The translations under genes were made by a program, and so were the position numbers. This document shows positions 43,400-50,811 of a stretch of 64,000 nt of DNA, piece by piece. The notes beneath the pieces were generated by a model. That model was not told the DNA's origin and did no database searches. It was given only the letters and a program-made list of their open reading frames with translations. Numbering within the stretch: the first letter of the stretch is position 1; the number at the start of each line of letters is the position of its first letter. The stretch comes from Leeia oryzae DSM 17879 (GTDB taxonomy: Bacteria > Pseudomonadota > Gammaproteobacteria > Burkholderiales > Leeiaceae). The stretch is taken from NCBI RefSeq assembly GCF_000376945.1, contig NZ_AQXU01000018.1, forward strand, positions 1-64,000, written 5' to 3'.

Positions 43400-44209
43400 T
43401 CAGTCAAACTCGCGTCGTTGAAACAACCACACAGCTCCGATGATCAACAATGCGCTATAACCGGTGGCCATTAAAATGCTTGGGAAAATAGCCATCTTCT
43501 CCCATGGCTGCGCATATAAAGCTGCATCGCGCCAGTCTAGCAGGGACAAATCCGGTACTAGCCAGCGAATAAAATCCAATGCGGGTAATAGACGCACTTT
43601 TACCTTGGCCGATGCATCTGGATCATGCATCAGATAATTTAATGCCGCATGTAAACTGCGACTCGCTACCGCAAATCCAAGGGTCAGAATAGCGGAGAGA
43701 TAAGGTGTTTTTGCCAATGTCGTAAAGAAAATCATTGCTGACAAAATCACCACAAGCTCGATCCATACCCCACCCAAGACCGCCGGGATCTTCAACCACT
43801 CGGGTTGTGATAGACCGGCAAACACAGGCATCATATAGTGCGCTTCCAAAAACACTCCTAAACCAGACGCAACTACAAAAACCAATAGCAAGCTTGAGAT
43901 CGCCAGAAAACGTCCAACAAGATAACTATGACGTTTCACGGGCAGGGCGATGACCCCTAAAATAACACGACGCTCAATGTCCACCACTATTAATTGCTGA
44001 GCCAATATTAGCAATAACAAAAGACCACCGATGCGCAAACAGCTTAGCGCCACATCCAGTGCCACAACATCGGCCTGACGAGGTGAAAAACTATGGGCCA
44101 ATCCCATAGCTGACAAAACAAAAAAGACCAGCATGCCAGTGAGAGCAAGTAGCCTAGTACGGTAAGCAATTAAGATGGCTTGGATTAAAAACGTTATGCT
44201 ATCTATCAT
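43400..44209 (-). CDS. ABC-2-type transporter permease of the pilin locus
   Basis: A 269-residue inner-membrane protein with six hydrophobic segments, starting at the ATG at 44209. An upstream in-frame start would fall inside the terminator of the preceding unit and is rejected. The first cytosolic loop holds the EIERR-type element (VDIERRVILGVIALPVKRHSYLVGRFLA, quoted in parts: IERRVILGVIALPVKR) typical of ABC-2 permeases such as those paired with single ATPases. The partner ATPase is the last gene of the operon. The segments LLLLILAQQLIV and SALLIIGAVWLF mark membrane helices. Substrate unknown. Confidence 0.8.
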   Translation of the reverse strand: MIDSITFLIQAILIAYRTRLLALTGMLVFFVLSAMGLAHSFSPRQADVVALDVALSCLRIGGLLLLLILAQQLIVVDIERRVILGVIALPVKRHSYLVGRFLAISSLLLVFVVASGLGVFLEAHYMMPVFAGLSQPEWLKIPAVLGGVWIELVVILSAMIFFTTLAKTPYLSAILTLGFAVASRSLHAALNYLMHDPDASAKVKVRLLPALDFIRWLVPDLSLLDWRDAALYAQPWEKMAIFPSILMATGYSALLIIGAVWLFQRREFD

Positions 44210-44248
44210 CGATTTATCACAATCATTAACATGATCGGGCCTATAGAA

Positions 44249-44286
44249 AAACAAAACCTCGCTAACACATTAACGAGGTTTTGTTT
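44249..44286 (-). terminator. Terminator between the secreted-protein genes and the ABC operon
   Basis: A perfect 13-bp stem (44249-44261 with 44274-44286) and 12-base loop are followed on the minus strand by TTTTCTAT. The stem's own A/T arms add to the T-run. The permease gene starts only 40 bases beyond, so partial read-through may supply the downstream genes. Confidence 0.85.
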
Positions 44287-44339
44287 AAAATCTTGCAATC
44301 ACAACCATGCAACTACTCACACTCTATGATACAAACAAA

Positions 44340-44687
44340 TTAACATCCGTTCGCAACATCTGACGTCATAACATCCCCTGACGACCAAGTACCTTGGGAC
44401 ACGATTGAATGACCATTAGTTACACCGCCATACTTTGCACCACCTTTGTTTGAAGCAGCGCAAACAGCAACCTGATGCAAGTTTTCTGAATAGTCCATCA
44501 CTACATTTGGTGAGCAGCGCATTGTAAATGCTTGCGTAATATATAATGCAGAATCAGTCACGCTCACGCTTTGAGATGTGGTTAATCCGGTACATAGCGG
44601 AGTTGCCGTAACAGTTGAAGCGCTACTCAACAGCAAGAACGAGGCACCTCCGACAAACAAAGAAGATGTTACAATTTTCTGTTTCAT
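44340..44687 (-). CDS. Secreted four-cysteine protein, paralogue 2 (pilin-associated candidate)
   Basis: A 115-residue protein starting at the ATG at 44687. Residues 1-28 form a Sec signal peptide (cut near TVTA-TPLC). The mature chain has cysteines at 32, 58, 76 and 115, the last being the C-terminal residue. It is clearly homologous to the gene just upstream: ITQAFTMRCSPNVV versus ITQGFNMNCSANVV, YSEN versus YTEN, VAVCAASNKGG versus IGVCAGSLKGN. The region around residues 80-100 is Gly/Ser-rich. I do not recognise a named family. Close coupling to a helix-only pilin suggests it is the globular partner of that pilin. Confidence 0.8.
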   Translation of the reverse strand: MKQKIVTSSLFVGGASFLLLSSASTVTATPLCTGLTTSQSVSVTDSALYITQAFTMRCSPNVVMDYSENLHQVAVCAASNKGGAKYGGVTNGHSIVSQGTWSSGDVMTSDVANGC

Positions 44688-44726
44688 CACAGTCGCTTTT
44701 TTACGGTGCAAATACTAGAAGCTTCA

Positions 44727-44752
44727 TTGGCACGGACATGACGCCGTGCCAA
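44727..44752 (-). repeat. Perfect hairpin between the two secreted-protein genes
   Basis: A 9-bp stem, TTGGCACGG (44727-44735) with CCGTGCCAA (44744-44752). It lies in the 93-base gap between the paralogues. A short tandem repeat (TTTAAGTAGT twice on the minus strand, about 44753-44773) precedes it. No T-run follows, so it is more likely an mRNA stability or processing element than a terminator. Confidence 0.5.
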
Positions 44753-44780
44753 CTACTTAAACACTACTTAAAATAACCAC

Positions 44781-45125
44781 TCAGCAGCCTGTTACACTTG
44801 TTGTAACACTGCCAGCAGATAAAGTGGCGAAGCTACCAGCAGAGGCCACAGAACCGCCACCAGTTGATCCACCATAAGTAGTATTGCCTTTCAGGGAGCC
44901 CGCACAAACACCAATCTGTGTACTATTTTCTGTATATTTCAGAACCACATTCGCAGAGCAGTTCATATTGAACCCTTGAGTAATGAACGCTCCAGTTGAT
45001 ACACCAATAACTGTCGCAGCACTATTGCCATTACAGACATCAGTAGCCTGCGCACTGCCAGCAGCCAGACTCAATACCGCAGCACCGGCCAGCAGACCCA
45101 GTTTCATTGTTTTTTGCTTATCCAT
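44781..45125 (-). CDS. Secreted four-cysteine protein, paralogue 1 (pilin-associated candidate)
   Basis: A 114-residue protein. I choose the ATG at 45125, with GGAG nine bases upstream, over one seven codons earlier. A typical Sec signal peptide (MKLGLLAGAAVLSLAAGSAQA) ends at about residue 27. Cysteines are at 31, 56, 74 and 114, the last residue, with spacing nearly identical to the neighbouring paralogue. The mature part is rich in Gly, Ser, Thr and short strands (GGSTGGGSVASAGSF), like the globular region of pilins. It lies 59 bases after the short pilin gene, in the same transcript. No family name can be given. Confidence 0.82.
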   Translation of the reverse strand: MDKQKTMKLGLLAGAAVLSLAAGSAQATDVCNGNSAATVIGVSTGAFITQGFNMNCSANVVLKYTENSTQIGVCAGSLKGNTTYGGSTGGGSVASAGSFATLSAGSVTTSVTGC

Positions 45126-45184
45126 GCTTTTAATCTCCAGATTCATTAACGTAATAGGGCACTAACTAAACTGATTCCAGAAAA

Positions 45185-45367
45185 TCAGGAGTTAGAATTT
45201 GCAGTTGCGTTGGTCAGGAAGTTGCGAGCATCAGATTGGGCTGCTTTATTCTCGCCTTTTTTGGTGTACTCAGTAAACTGAGGAATCGCAATTGCAGCCA
45301 AAATACCAATAATAGCAACCACGATCATCAGTTCGATCAGCGTGAAACCTTTTTGCAGTTTTTTCAT
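45185..45367 (-). CDS. Short type IV pilin (N-terminal helix only)
   Basis: A 60-residue prepilin with leader MKKLQKG, then [17 protein letters not shown], including the Glu5 and methylated Phe1 of class IVa pilins. After processing only 53 residues remain: the full hydrophobic helix, [12 protein letters not shown], and a short Asn/Ser/Thr tail ending in Ser. Ordinary pilins have 140-160 residues with a globular disulfide-bonded domain; that domain is absent. The size is like the PilA-N short pilin of Geobacter, which pairs with a separately encoded PilA-C. AAGGGG lies eight bases before the ATG. A sigma-54 type promoter precedes it, and the next two genes encode likely partner proteins. Confidence 0.9.
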   Translation of the reverse strand: MKKLQKGFTLIELMIVVAIIGILAAIAIPQFTEYTKKGENKAAQSDARNFLTNATANSNS

Positions 45368-45427
45368 GTTAAGACCCCTTGGGAAATATACTTCACTTAA
45401 ACGTGCCGTCGGCATCAACATGATATA

Positions 45428-45443
45428 AGCAAGTAGCATGCCA
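45428..45443 (-). promoter_or_regulatory. Sigma-54 promoter of the short pilin gene
   Basis: The minus strand reads TGGCATGCTACTTGCT: GG and GC are separated by exactly ten bases, and both the TGGCA and TTGCT halves match the -24/-12 consensus. Transcription would begin near 45418, giving a leader of about 50 bases before the pilin ATG. Type IV pilin genes are classically sigma-54/PilSR-dependent. Confidence 0.8.
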
Positions 45444-45472
45444 ATCAAGGAATAATGCCAATGTGGCTACTG

Positions 45473-46702
45473 TTAGCGATCAGACACAGGCCAGCCGTAT
45501 GAAACACCAAGCAAGGCCCAATATAGCACCATGTTAAAGCCCCGCATTCCGTCATCAGGTAAATTCCGGAAAAGTAACATTAATAGCATCAGCACCTGAA
45601 AGAGCGCCACACTTTTGGTCAGTAACAATTGTGATTTTGTATGCTCAACTACCTGCTTAGCAACCAGAACCAGCCAACCGGCAAACGCAATCACTCCCAA
45701 TATACCTGACTGCAAATAACGGTTCATGAATACATTGTGGCCATGCGAGACAAAAATCGGTAGTAAATCATCCGGCTTGAAACGACCGTACATGCGAGCA
45801 GGCACATCCCAACCCATACCTACCCCCACCCAAGGCGACTTGGCGCCTTGCTCCAGCCAAAAAGACCAAATTCTGTAGCGCTCTGTCTTGAAAAACACCT
45901 GCCACCAACTCCCTGTATGGTCAATCGCTGCATAGTTGGTCCAGTTGGCGGGTTTATAGATGGATGCATATTTATAGAGCAACAAAGAGCCAATCAACAC
46001 CCCCCACCACAGCAAGCGACGTGCAGGCTTGATTTGCTGCTGATGGCAGAACCACAACATTACCGCAATCTGTAGCGGAATCACCAGCCAGATGATCCGG
46101 ATTTGCAGGGCAAGAATCAGGGAACAGAAAAACAGGAAAATCCATAGTGGCACATTATCCCCGGTAGCCTTTCCCAGCATTCCCATCAGGCAGGCCGGCA
46201 TCAAAATGGCCGCTAATGTAGAAAACATCACCGGGTCCAGCACCTCTGCCAGATTATCTGTGTGCCGCATCGCCAAATAGAACACAGCACCGCCAAAGCA
46301 GGCAAACAGCAGGTAGACAGATTTTTTGTCGAGTCCACCTGCGCGTACCATGGCGGCGCTAAACCACATGAATGCACCAGGCATCACGGCATCCAGCGCC
46401 CAGGTTTTCCAGGATATTTTTGGGAACACTGCCCACTGATTGGTAAATGCCAACACAGCACAATAGATCAGCCAACCAGCCAGCACTGACCTGGGGACGG
46501 CATCCAGGCCTTTTACCCTGATGACGAAGTACAGCATGAGCAGGGATGCAGTCAGATACTCCAGCGTATCTACCAACTGCCATTCCCCATCAAAAATGAT
46601 CCAGAAAAAAGGATCGATATAGGAGAAGAAGTTCCAGAGTGTACTGACCAGCAGTACGCCGAAGGCGCCCAACAGGATGGCCTGGATGGATTCAGTTTTC
46701 AT
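45473..46702 (-). CDS. O-antigen ligase / pilin O-oligosaccharyltransferase-like membrane protein (Wzy_C)
   Basis: A 409-residue inner-membrane protein with about 10-12 hydrophobic segments. The large periplasmic loop near residues 270-335 has ERYRIWSFWLEQGAKSPWVG, then FVSHGHNVFMNRYLQSG. This is the H-x2-N-type element of the Wzy_C (WaaL/PglL/PilO) superfamily. These enzymes transfer lipid-linked glycans to lipid A-core or to pilin. It lies directly upstream of the short pilin gene, which makes a pilin target more likely than LPS. The ATG has GGA six bases upstream and follows the grxD terminator. Confidence 0.85.
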   Translation of the reverse strand: MKTESIQAILLGAFGVLLVSTLWNFFSYIDPFFWIIFDGEWQLVDTLEYLTASLLMLYFVIRVKGLDAVPRSVLAGWLIYCAVLAFTNQWAVFPKISWKTWALDAVMPGAFMWFSAAMVRAGGLDKKSVYLLFACFGGAVFYLAMRHTDNLAEVLDPVMFSTLAAILMPACLMGMLGKATGDNVPLWIFLFFCSLILALQIRIIWLVIPLQIAVMLWFCHQQQIKPARRLLWWGVLIGSLLLYKYASIYKPANWTNYAAIDHTGSWWQVFFKTERYRIWSFWLEQGAKSPWVGVGMGWDVPARMYGRFKPDDLLPIFVSHGHNVFMNRYLQSGILGVIAFAGWLVLVAKQVVEHTKSQLLLTKSVALFQVLMLLMLLFRNLPDDGMRGFNMVLYWALLGVSYGWPVSDR

Positions 46703-46720
46703 GGCGTATCCAAAAAGAAA

Positions 46721-46739
46721 AAGGGGCGCGAAGCCCCTT
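46721..46739 (-). terminator. Terminator of grxD
   Basis: A 7-bp stem (46721-46727 with 46733-46739) with a 5-base loop, followed on the minus strand by TTTCTTTTT. It lies 36 bases past the grxD stop and just before the O-ligase start. Confidence 0.7.
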
Positions 46740-46774
46740 ATCTTATCTGCTGTGGCATATTTATGCCATCGGTT

Positions 46775-47080
46775 TTATCCCAGCAGGGTTTGCAGCTCGC
46801 CGTTCTGGAACATTTCTTTCATGATGTCTGAGCCGCCAACAAACTCGCCGTTAACGTACAGTTGCGGAATGGTCGGCCAGCTGGCGTATTCCTTGATGCC
46901 CTGGCGAATGTCTGCATCTTCCAGTACATTCACGGCCACAAAGTCGTTTACGCCACAGGCTTTCAGGATTTGAACCGCCATGGATGAAAAACCGCATTGC
47001 GGGAAGGTTGGTGTACCTTTCATGTACAGCACAACCTTGTTGCCGGTAACGGTTTGATGGATTTGATCTTGCACGCTCAT
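46775..47080 (-). CDS. grxD: Monothiol glutaredoxin (Grx4/GrxD)
   Basis: A 101-residue monothiol glutaredoxin. The CGFS active site is at residues 29-32 in GTPTFPQCGFSSMAVQIL; WPTIPQLYVNGEFVGGSDIM provides the glutathione-binding and cis-Pro elements. These proteins carry [2Fe-2S] clusters between assembly scaffolds and targets, often with BolA. I start it at the ATG preceded by GGAG; a longer in-frame start 16 codons upstream has no ribosome site and only a few bases of leader. A near-consensus promoter with an IscR-type box lies just upstream, consistent with iron-sulfur homeostasis. Confidence 0.95.
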   Translation of the reverse strand: MSVQDQIHQTVTGNKVVLYMKGTPTFPQCGFSSMAVQILKACGVNDFVAVNVLEDADIRQGIKEYASWPTIPQLYVNGEFVGGSDIMKEMFQNGELQTLLG

Positions 47081-47133
47081 GATGGCTCCGTATGCATTCG
47101 ATGAAAACATGCTCTTTTTCAAGCGCATATTAG

Positions 47134-47150
47134 TTGACTAATTTAGTCGA
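47134..47150 (-). promoter_or_regulatory. IscR-type binding box over the grxD promoter
   Basis: TTGACTAATTTAGTCGA is an inverted repeat (GACTA/TAGTC around ATT) closely resembling type 1 IscR sites. It begins just downstream of the -10 element and would cover the transcription start, the position expected for repression. Confidence 0.55.
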
Positions 47151-47151
47151 G

Positions 47152-47180
47152 ATTCTATTCGGGGTGACGCTGAGCGTCAA
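47152..47180 (-). promoter_or_regulatory. Sigma-70 promoter of grxD
   Basis: On the minus strand, TTGACG (complement of 47175-47180) and TAGAAT (complement of 47152-47157) are separated by 17 bases. Start of transcription would be near 47145. Confidence 0.75.
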
Positions 47181-47348
47181 CTTTTACTGCAAATTGTCAG
47201 TTCTGTATGCCAATGAAATGACAAATCCCGGCTTTTCAAGGCAATCTTTCAGATTGGATACCGGATTATCTCGCATAGTTCCACACGGCCGACATAAGCA
47301 AGATCAAGAAAAACGCGTCTTGCTCCACCTGCCGCGACGGACACATGG

Positions 47349-47993
47349 CTATGGCCATTGCCAGTATCGGCGCCAGGCGCCCAGCACCATGTTGGGATAC
47401 TCAGGCTTGCCAAGGCTGCCGTTATAACGACCCAGCGCCCGGTATAAATCGCCTCTTTCAATGTCCAGATAATGCCTGAGGATGGTGCAGCCAAAGCGCA
47501 GGCTGGTCGCCTCGTCAAACAGATTGTGCTTGTCGTTACCAATCTGGGTGACCCAGAACGGCATCACCTGCATCAAGCCCTTGGCACCGACAGGGGAAAT
47601 CGCGTATTTTTTGAAACCGCTCTCTACCTGAATCAACCCCAGCACCATTTGCGGGTCCAGACCGGCACGCGTGGCTTCATATTGAACCATGGTCAGCAAG
47701 CGCCGCCGCATGAACTCGTCCGGAATGCGTTTTTCCAGCCGACGCATCATTTCGGTGATCCAGGCATTTGCTTCTGCCTGGGTCGGGAAAATCAGCCGCG
47801 GGTCTCTTGCATCATTGATAGCCTGCTGCATGGCCGTCTGCACTGATGGCGCCAGCAGCTCTTTCTCTTGCTTGCCGGCCCATGCAGTCCCGGCCAGCAG
47901 GCAGACCAGCAAACCAGCTGCAACCACTGCCGACTTACCGAGTCCGGAAGTGACGCAAAGCGTCACACCCGGCCTGACACCAAACCTTTGCAT
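47349..47993 (-). CDS. Soluble-lytic-transglycosylase-like protein (SLT domain)
   Basis: A 214-residue exported protein. An unusually long basic n-region precedes the hydrophobic core (about residues 20-38, VVAAGLLVCLLAGTAWA). The SLT/lysozyme-like fold includes LGLIQVESGFKKY, with catalytic Glu124, and SPVGAKGLMQVMPFW; RFGCTILRHYLD and RYNGSLGKPEYPN follow. It cleaves murein with formation of 1,6-anhydro ends. No LysM or lipobox is present, so it is a small periplasmic enzyme. It is followed by two bases and proS upstream on the same strand, so both are probably co-transcribed. Confidence 0.9.
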   Translation of the reverse strand: MQRFGVRPGVTLCVTSGLGKSAVVAAGLLVCLLAGTAWAGKQEKELLAPSVQTAMQQAINDARDPRLIFPTQAEANAWITEMMRRLEKRIPDEFMRRRLLTMVQYEATRAGLDPQMVLGLIQVESGFKKYAISPVGAKGLMQVMPFWVTQIGNDKHNLFDEATSLRFGCTILRHYLDIERGDLYRALGRYNGSLGKPEYPNMVLGAWRRYWQWP

Positions 47994-47995
47994 GC

Positions 47996-49708
47996 TTATT
48001 TGGCGATCAACGCGGCAACCTGTGACACCGCATCTGCCACCGCCAGCTCTTGCATCTCGCCGGTTGCACGGGCAACAAATTCCACCACGCCTTTTTCCAG
48101 CCCCTTGCCACCGATGGTGACACGATAAGGAATGCCGATCAGTTCCATGTCGGCAAATTTCACGCCTGGACGTTCTTCACGGTCATCGAGGAACACGTCA
48201 ATGCCGGCCGCCAACAGGTCGGCATAGAGTCGCTCGGCAGTTTCTGCAACTTGCGGGTTACGATCTGCGCCCACGGGCACAATGGCTAATGCAAACGGTG
48301 CCATGGCAGGCGGGAAGACAATCCCTTTATCGTCGTAGTTTTGTTCGATACACGCCGCCACCACACGAGAAATACCAATCCCGTAACAACCCATTTCCAT
48401 CGGGATCGACTGGCCTTCGGCATCCAGATAGGTACACTGCAGTGCTTCCGAATACTTGGTACGTAACTGGAAGATATGCCCGACTTCGATACCACGACAA
48501 ATCTCCAGCACACCCTTGCCATCCGGCGACGCATCCCCTTCTACCACATTGCGGATGTCTGCCACGATCGGCTCAGGGAAATCGCGGCCGATATTGGCAC
48601 CCGTGTAATGCTGATCGTCCTCATTGGAGCCGATCACAAAATCCGCCATGCGATCAACGGTGCGATCCATGATCACGATGCCAGGGAAGTTGACGGGACC
48701 CAGTGAGCCAGGGGCAGCGCCAAAGGCAGCCACAATCGACTCGGGCGTCGAGAAGGTCAGTGGCGCTTTCACTTGCGGCAATTTTTCGGCCTTGATTTCG
48801 TTCAGCGAATGATCGCCACGCACCATCAGCAAGACGGGTTTGCCGTCTTCGCCATCCACCACCACCGCCTTGACGGTTTTCTCGACTGGTATCTTCAGGA
48901 ATTCTGCCAGCTGAGCGATGGTCTTGACGCCTGGCGTATGTACTTTGGTCATGGTTTCAGCTGCGGCAGGGCGTGCATGCGCTGGGGCAACGGCTTCTGC
49001 CAGTTCGATATTGGCTGCGTAATCTGACGTCGGGCACCAGACAATCGCATCTTCGCCAGAATCTGCCAGCACCTGGAACTCATGCGACCCGGTACCGCCG
49101 ATCGAGCCGGTATCTGCAGCCACCGGACGGAATTTCAGGCCCAGACGGTTAAATACGTTGCAGTAGGCGTTGTAATAGTCCCAGTAGGTTTTTTCCAGGC
49201 TGGCAAAGTCCGTATGAAATGAGTAACCATCCTTCATCACAAACTCACGCGCACGCATCACGCCGAACCGTGGACGAATCTCGTCACGGAATTTGGTCTG
49301 GATCTGGTACAGATTAACCGGCAATTGGCGATAACTCTTGATGTCGCGACGCACGACGTCGGTCACCACTTCTTCGTGTGTCGGGCCAATCACGAAATCA
49401 CGATCGTGACGGTCTTTCAGACGCAGCAATTCTTTACCGTAAAACTCCCAGCGTCCGGACTCTTGCCACAGCTCGGCCGGCTGCACGGCAGGCATCAGGA
49501 TTTCCAGTGCCTTGGCCGTTTTGGCCATTTCATCCCGCACCACGGCTTCGACCTTGCGCAGTACCTTCAGGCCCAGCGGCATCCAGGTATACAAGCCGCT
49601 GCCCAGGCGCTTGATCAGACCGGCACGAAGCATCAGGCGATGGGAAATCAGTTCGGCCTCGGCAGGGGCTTCTTTCAATGTAGTAAGCAGGTATTGGCTG
49701 GCGCGCAT
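47996..49708 (-). CDS. proS: Prolyl-tRNA synthetase
   Basis: A 570-residue bacterial-type ProRS, class II. Motif 1 and 2 regions are clear ([42 protein letters not shown]). The editing (INS) domain occupies roughly 230-400, and motif 3 is in [16 protein letters not shown]. The C-terminal anticodon-binding domain follows. The separate PrdX editing protein at 28.5 kb provides Ala-tRNAPro clearance in trans; both are present here, which is not unusual. It lies two bases before the lytic transglycosylase gene. Confidence 0.98.
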   Translation of the reverse strand: MRASQYLLTTLKEAPAEAELISHRLMLRAGLIKRLGSGLYTWMPLGLKVLRKVEAVVRDEMAKTAKALEILMPAVQPAELWQESGRWEFYGKELLRLKDRHDRDFVIGPTHEEVVTDVVRRDIKSYRQLPVNLYQIQTKFRDEIRPRFGVMRAREFVMKDGYSFHTDFASLEKTYWDYYNAYCNVFNRLGLKFRPVAADTGSIGGTGSHEFQVLADSGEDAIVWCPTSDYAANIELAEAVAPAHARPAAAETMTKVHTPGVKTIAQLAEFLKIPVEKTVKAVVVDGEDGKPVLLMVRGDHSLNEIKAEKLPQVKAPLTFSTPESIVAAFGAAPGSLGPVNFPGIVIMDRTVDRMADFVIGSNEDDQHYTGANIGRDFPEPIVADIRNVVEGDASPDGKGVLEICRGIEVGHIFQLRTKYSEALQCTYLDAEGQSIPMEMGCYGIGISRVVAACIEQNYDDKGIVFPPAMAPFALAIVPVGADRNPQVAETAERLYADLLAAGIDVFLDDREERPGVKFADMELIGIPYRVTIGGKGLEKGVVEFVARATGEMQELAVADAVSQVAALIAK

Positions 49709-49967
49709 GGGTAAACTCTTCGTCAGTAAAAACAGTAACTTGCTATTTTACGAGCTGGCAGCATTTTTGTCAGCGAAACAGTCGTCGAGGGCCTGAAATT
49801 CTTTTCCACGAGGCAATCGGGCGCCTGTGGTTACCTTGGCGGCAGAACTTTACAACAAACCGGCATGACATTGTCGTTATCAAGAATAATTCACATCTGA
49901 TTCATGGATTTGCAATCATTTTTTCTGTAGGATTATATGGTTTTGCACCATTTTAAAAGGTTGACCA

Positions 49968-50798
49968 ATGCTGTATCCCGAACTGTTTGCCTCCCTGGAA
50001 AAAGCCCGCTGGCACATGGAATCCGATATTCCATGGGCAGATTTTGAGGCGGACAAGCTTACTGACGAGCAGGCATTGACCATTAAAATGAATGCGATCA
50101 CCGAATGGTCTGCACTGCCGGCAACCGAAATGTTCCTGCGCGACTACCGGGATGACAGTGATTTCTCGGCCTTTATGTCCATCTGGTTCTATGAAGAACA
50201 AAAACACGCGCTGGTCCTGATGGAATATCTGCGCCGTTTCCGCCCTGATCTTTGCCCGACAGAAGAAGAACTGCACAAGGTACGCTTTGAATTTGATCCA
50301 GCCCCCAAGCTGGAAACCCTGATGCTGCACTTCTGTGGCGAGGTACGCCTGACCCAATGGTATCGCCGCGCCAGCGAATGGCACACCGAACCGGTGATCA
50401 AGTTCATCTATGAGACCATCAGTCGTGATGAAGCACGCCATGGCGGCGCGTATCTGAAATACATGAAGAAAGCCATCGAGCATGATGGCAATGAAGCCCG
50501 TCGCGCCTTTACCAAAATCGGCGTTCTGATGGCATCCAGCGCACGCTCTGGCAAGCCGCTGCACCCGACCAACCTGCACGTGAACGAGCAGCTGTTCCCG
50601 AACGACACGGTGCAGAGCCGCCTGCCAGACCCTGACTGGCTGGAACACTGGCTGGACAACCAGATCGTATTCGACAAGGAATGCGAAGCCCGCGTGATTG
50701 GCGGCATTTTGCGCAACCTGTCCAGCCTGTTTGACCAGAACTTTGAAACCGTGCAACAGCTGAACCTGTATCGCAAGTCTTTGGCCAACGCCAGTTAA
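49968..50798 (+). CDS. Ferritin-like diiron protein
   Basis: A 276-residue all-helical protein. Two diiron-type elements are visible: E76-E77-x2-H80 (FYEEQKH) and DEARH (E155, H158), with extra acidic ligands possible in ITEWSALPATE (E46/E54) and CGEVRLTQ (E125). This fits the ferritin-like superfamily near acyl-ACP desaturase-type or ribonucleotide-reductase-like proteins. Substrate cannot be told; fatty-acid or tRNA modification would be guesses. It is followed after 13 bases by rfaE2. The upstream 260 bases are AT-rich and contain no gene. Confidence 0.75.
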   Translation: MLYPELFASLEKARWHMESDIPWADFEADKLTDEQALTIKMNAITEWSALPATEMFLRDYRDDSDFSAFMSIWFYEEQKHALVLMEYLRRFRPDLCPTEEELHKVRFEFDPAPKLETLMLHFCGEVRLTQWYRRASEWHTEPVIKFIYETISRDEARHGGAYLKYMKKAIEHDGNEARRAFTKIGVLMASSARSGKPLHPTNLHVNEQLFPNDTVQSRLPDPDWLEHWLDNQIVFDKECEARVIGGILRNLSSLFDQNFETVQQLNLYRKSLANAS

Positions 50799-50811
50799 GC
50801 AGCCTTCCGTC

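Noticed and set aside
44727-44752. Second sigma-54 promoter at the TGGCACG in the hairpin between the Cys-protein genes
   Set aside because: The -12 GC is missing at the required ten-base spacing.
44781-45367. Idea that the short pilin and the first Cys protein are one pilin broken by a frameshift
   Set aside because: The Cys protein has its own ribosome site and a full Sec signal peptide, and a second paralogue follows, so it is a separate gene.
47134-47427. 97-codon plus-strand frame between grxD and the transglycosylase gene
   Set aside because: It covers the IscR-type box and the grxD promoter, then runs antisense to the transglycosylase; no ribosome site.
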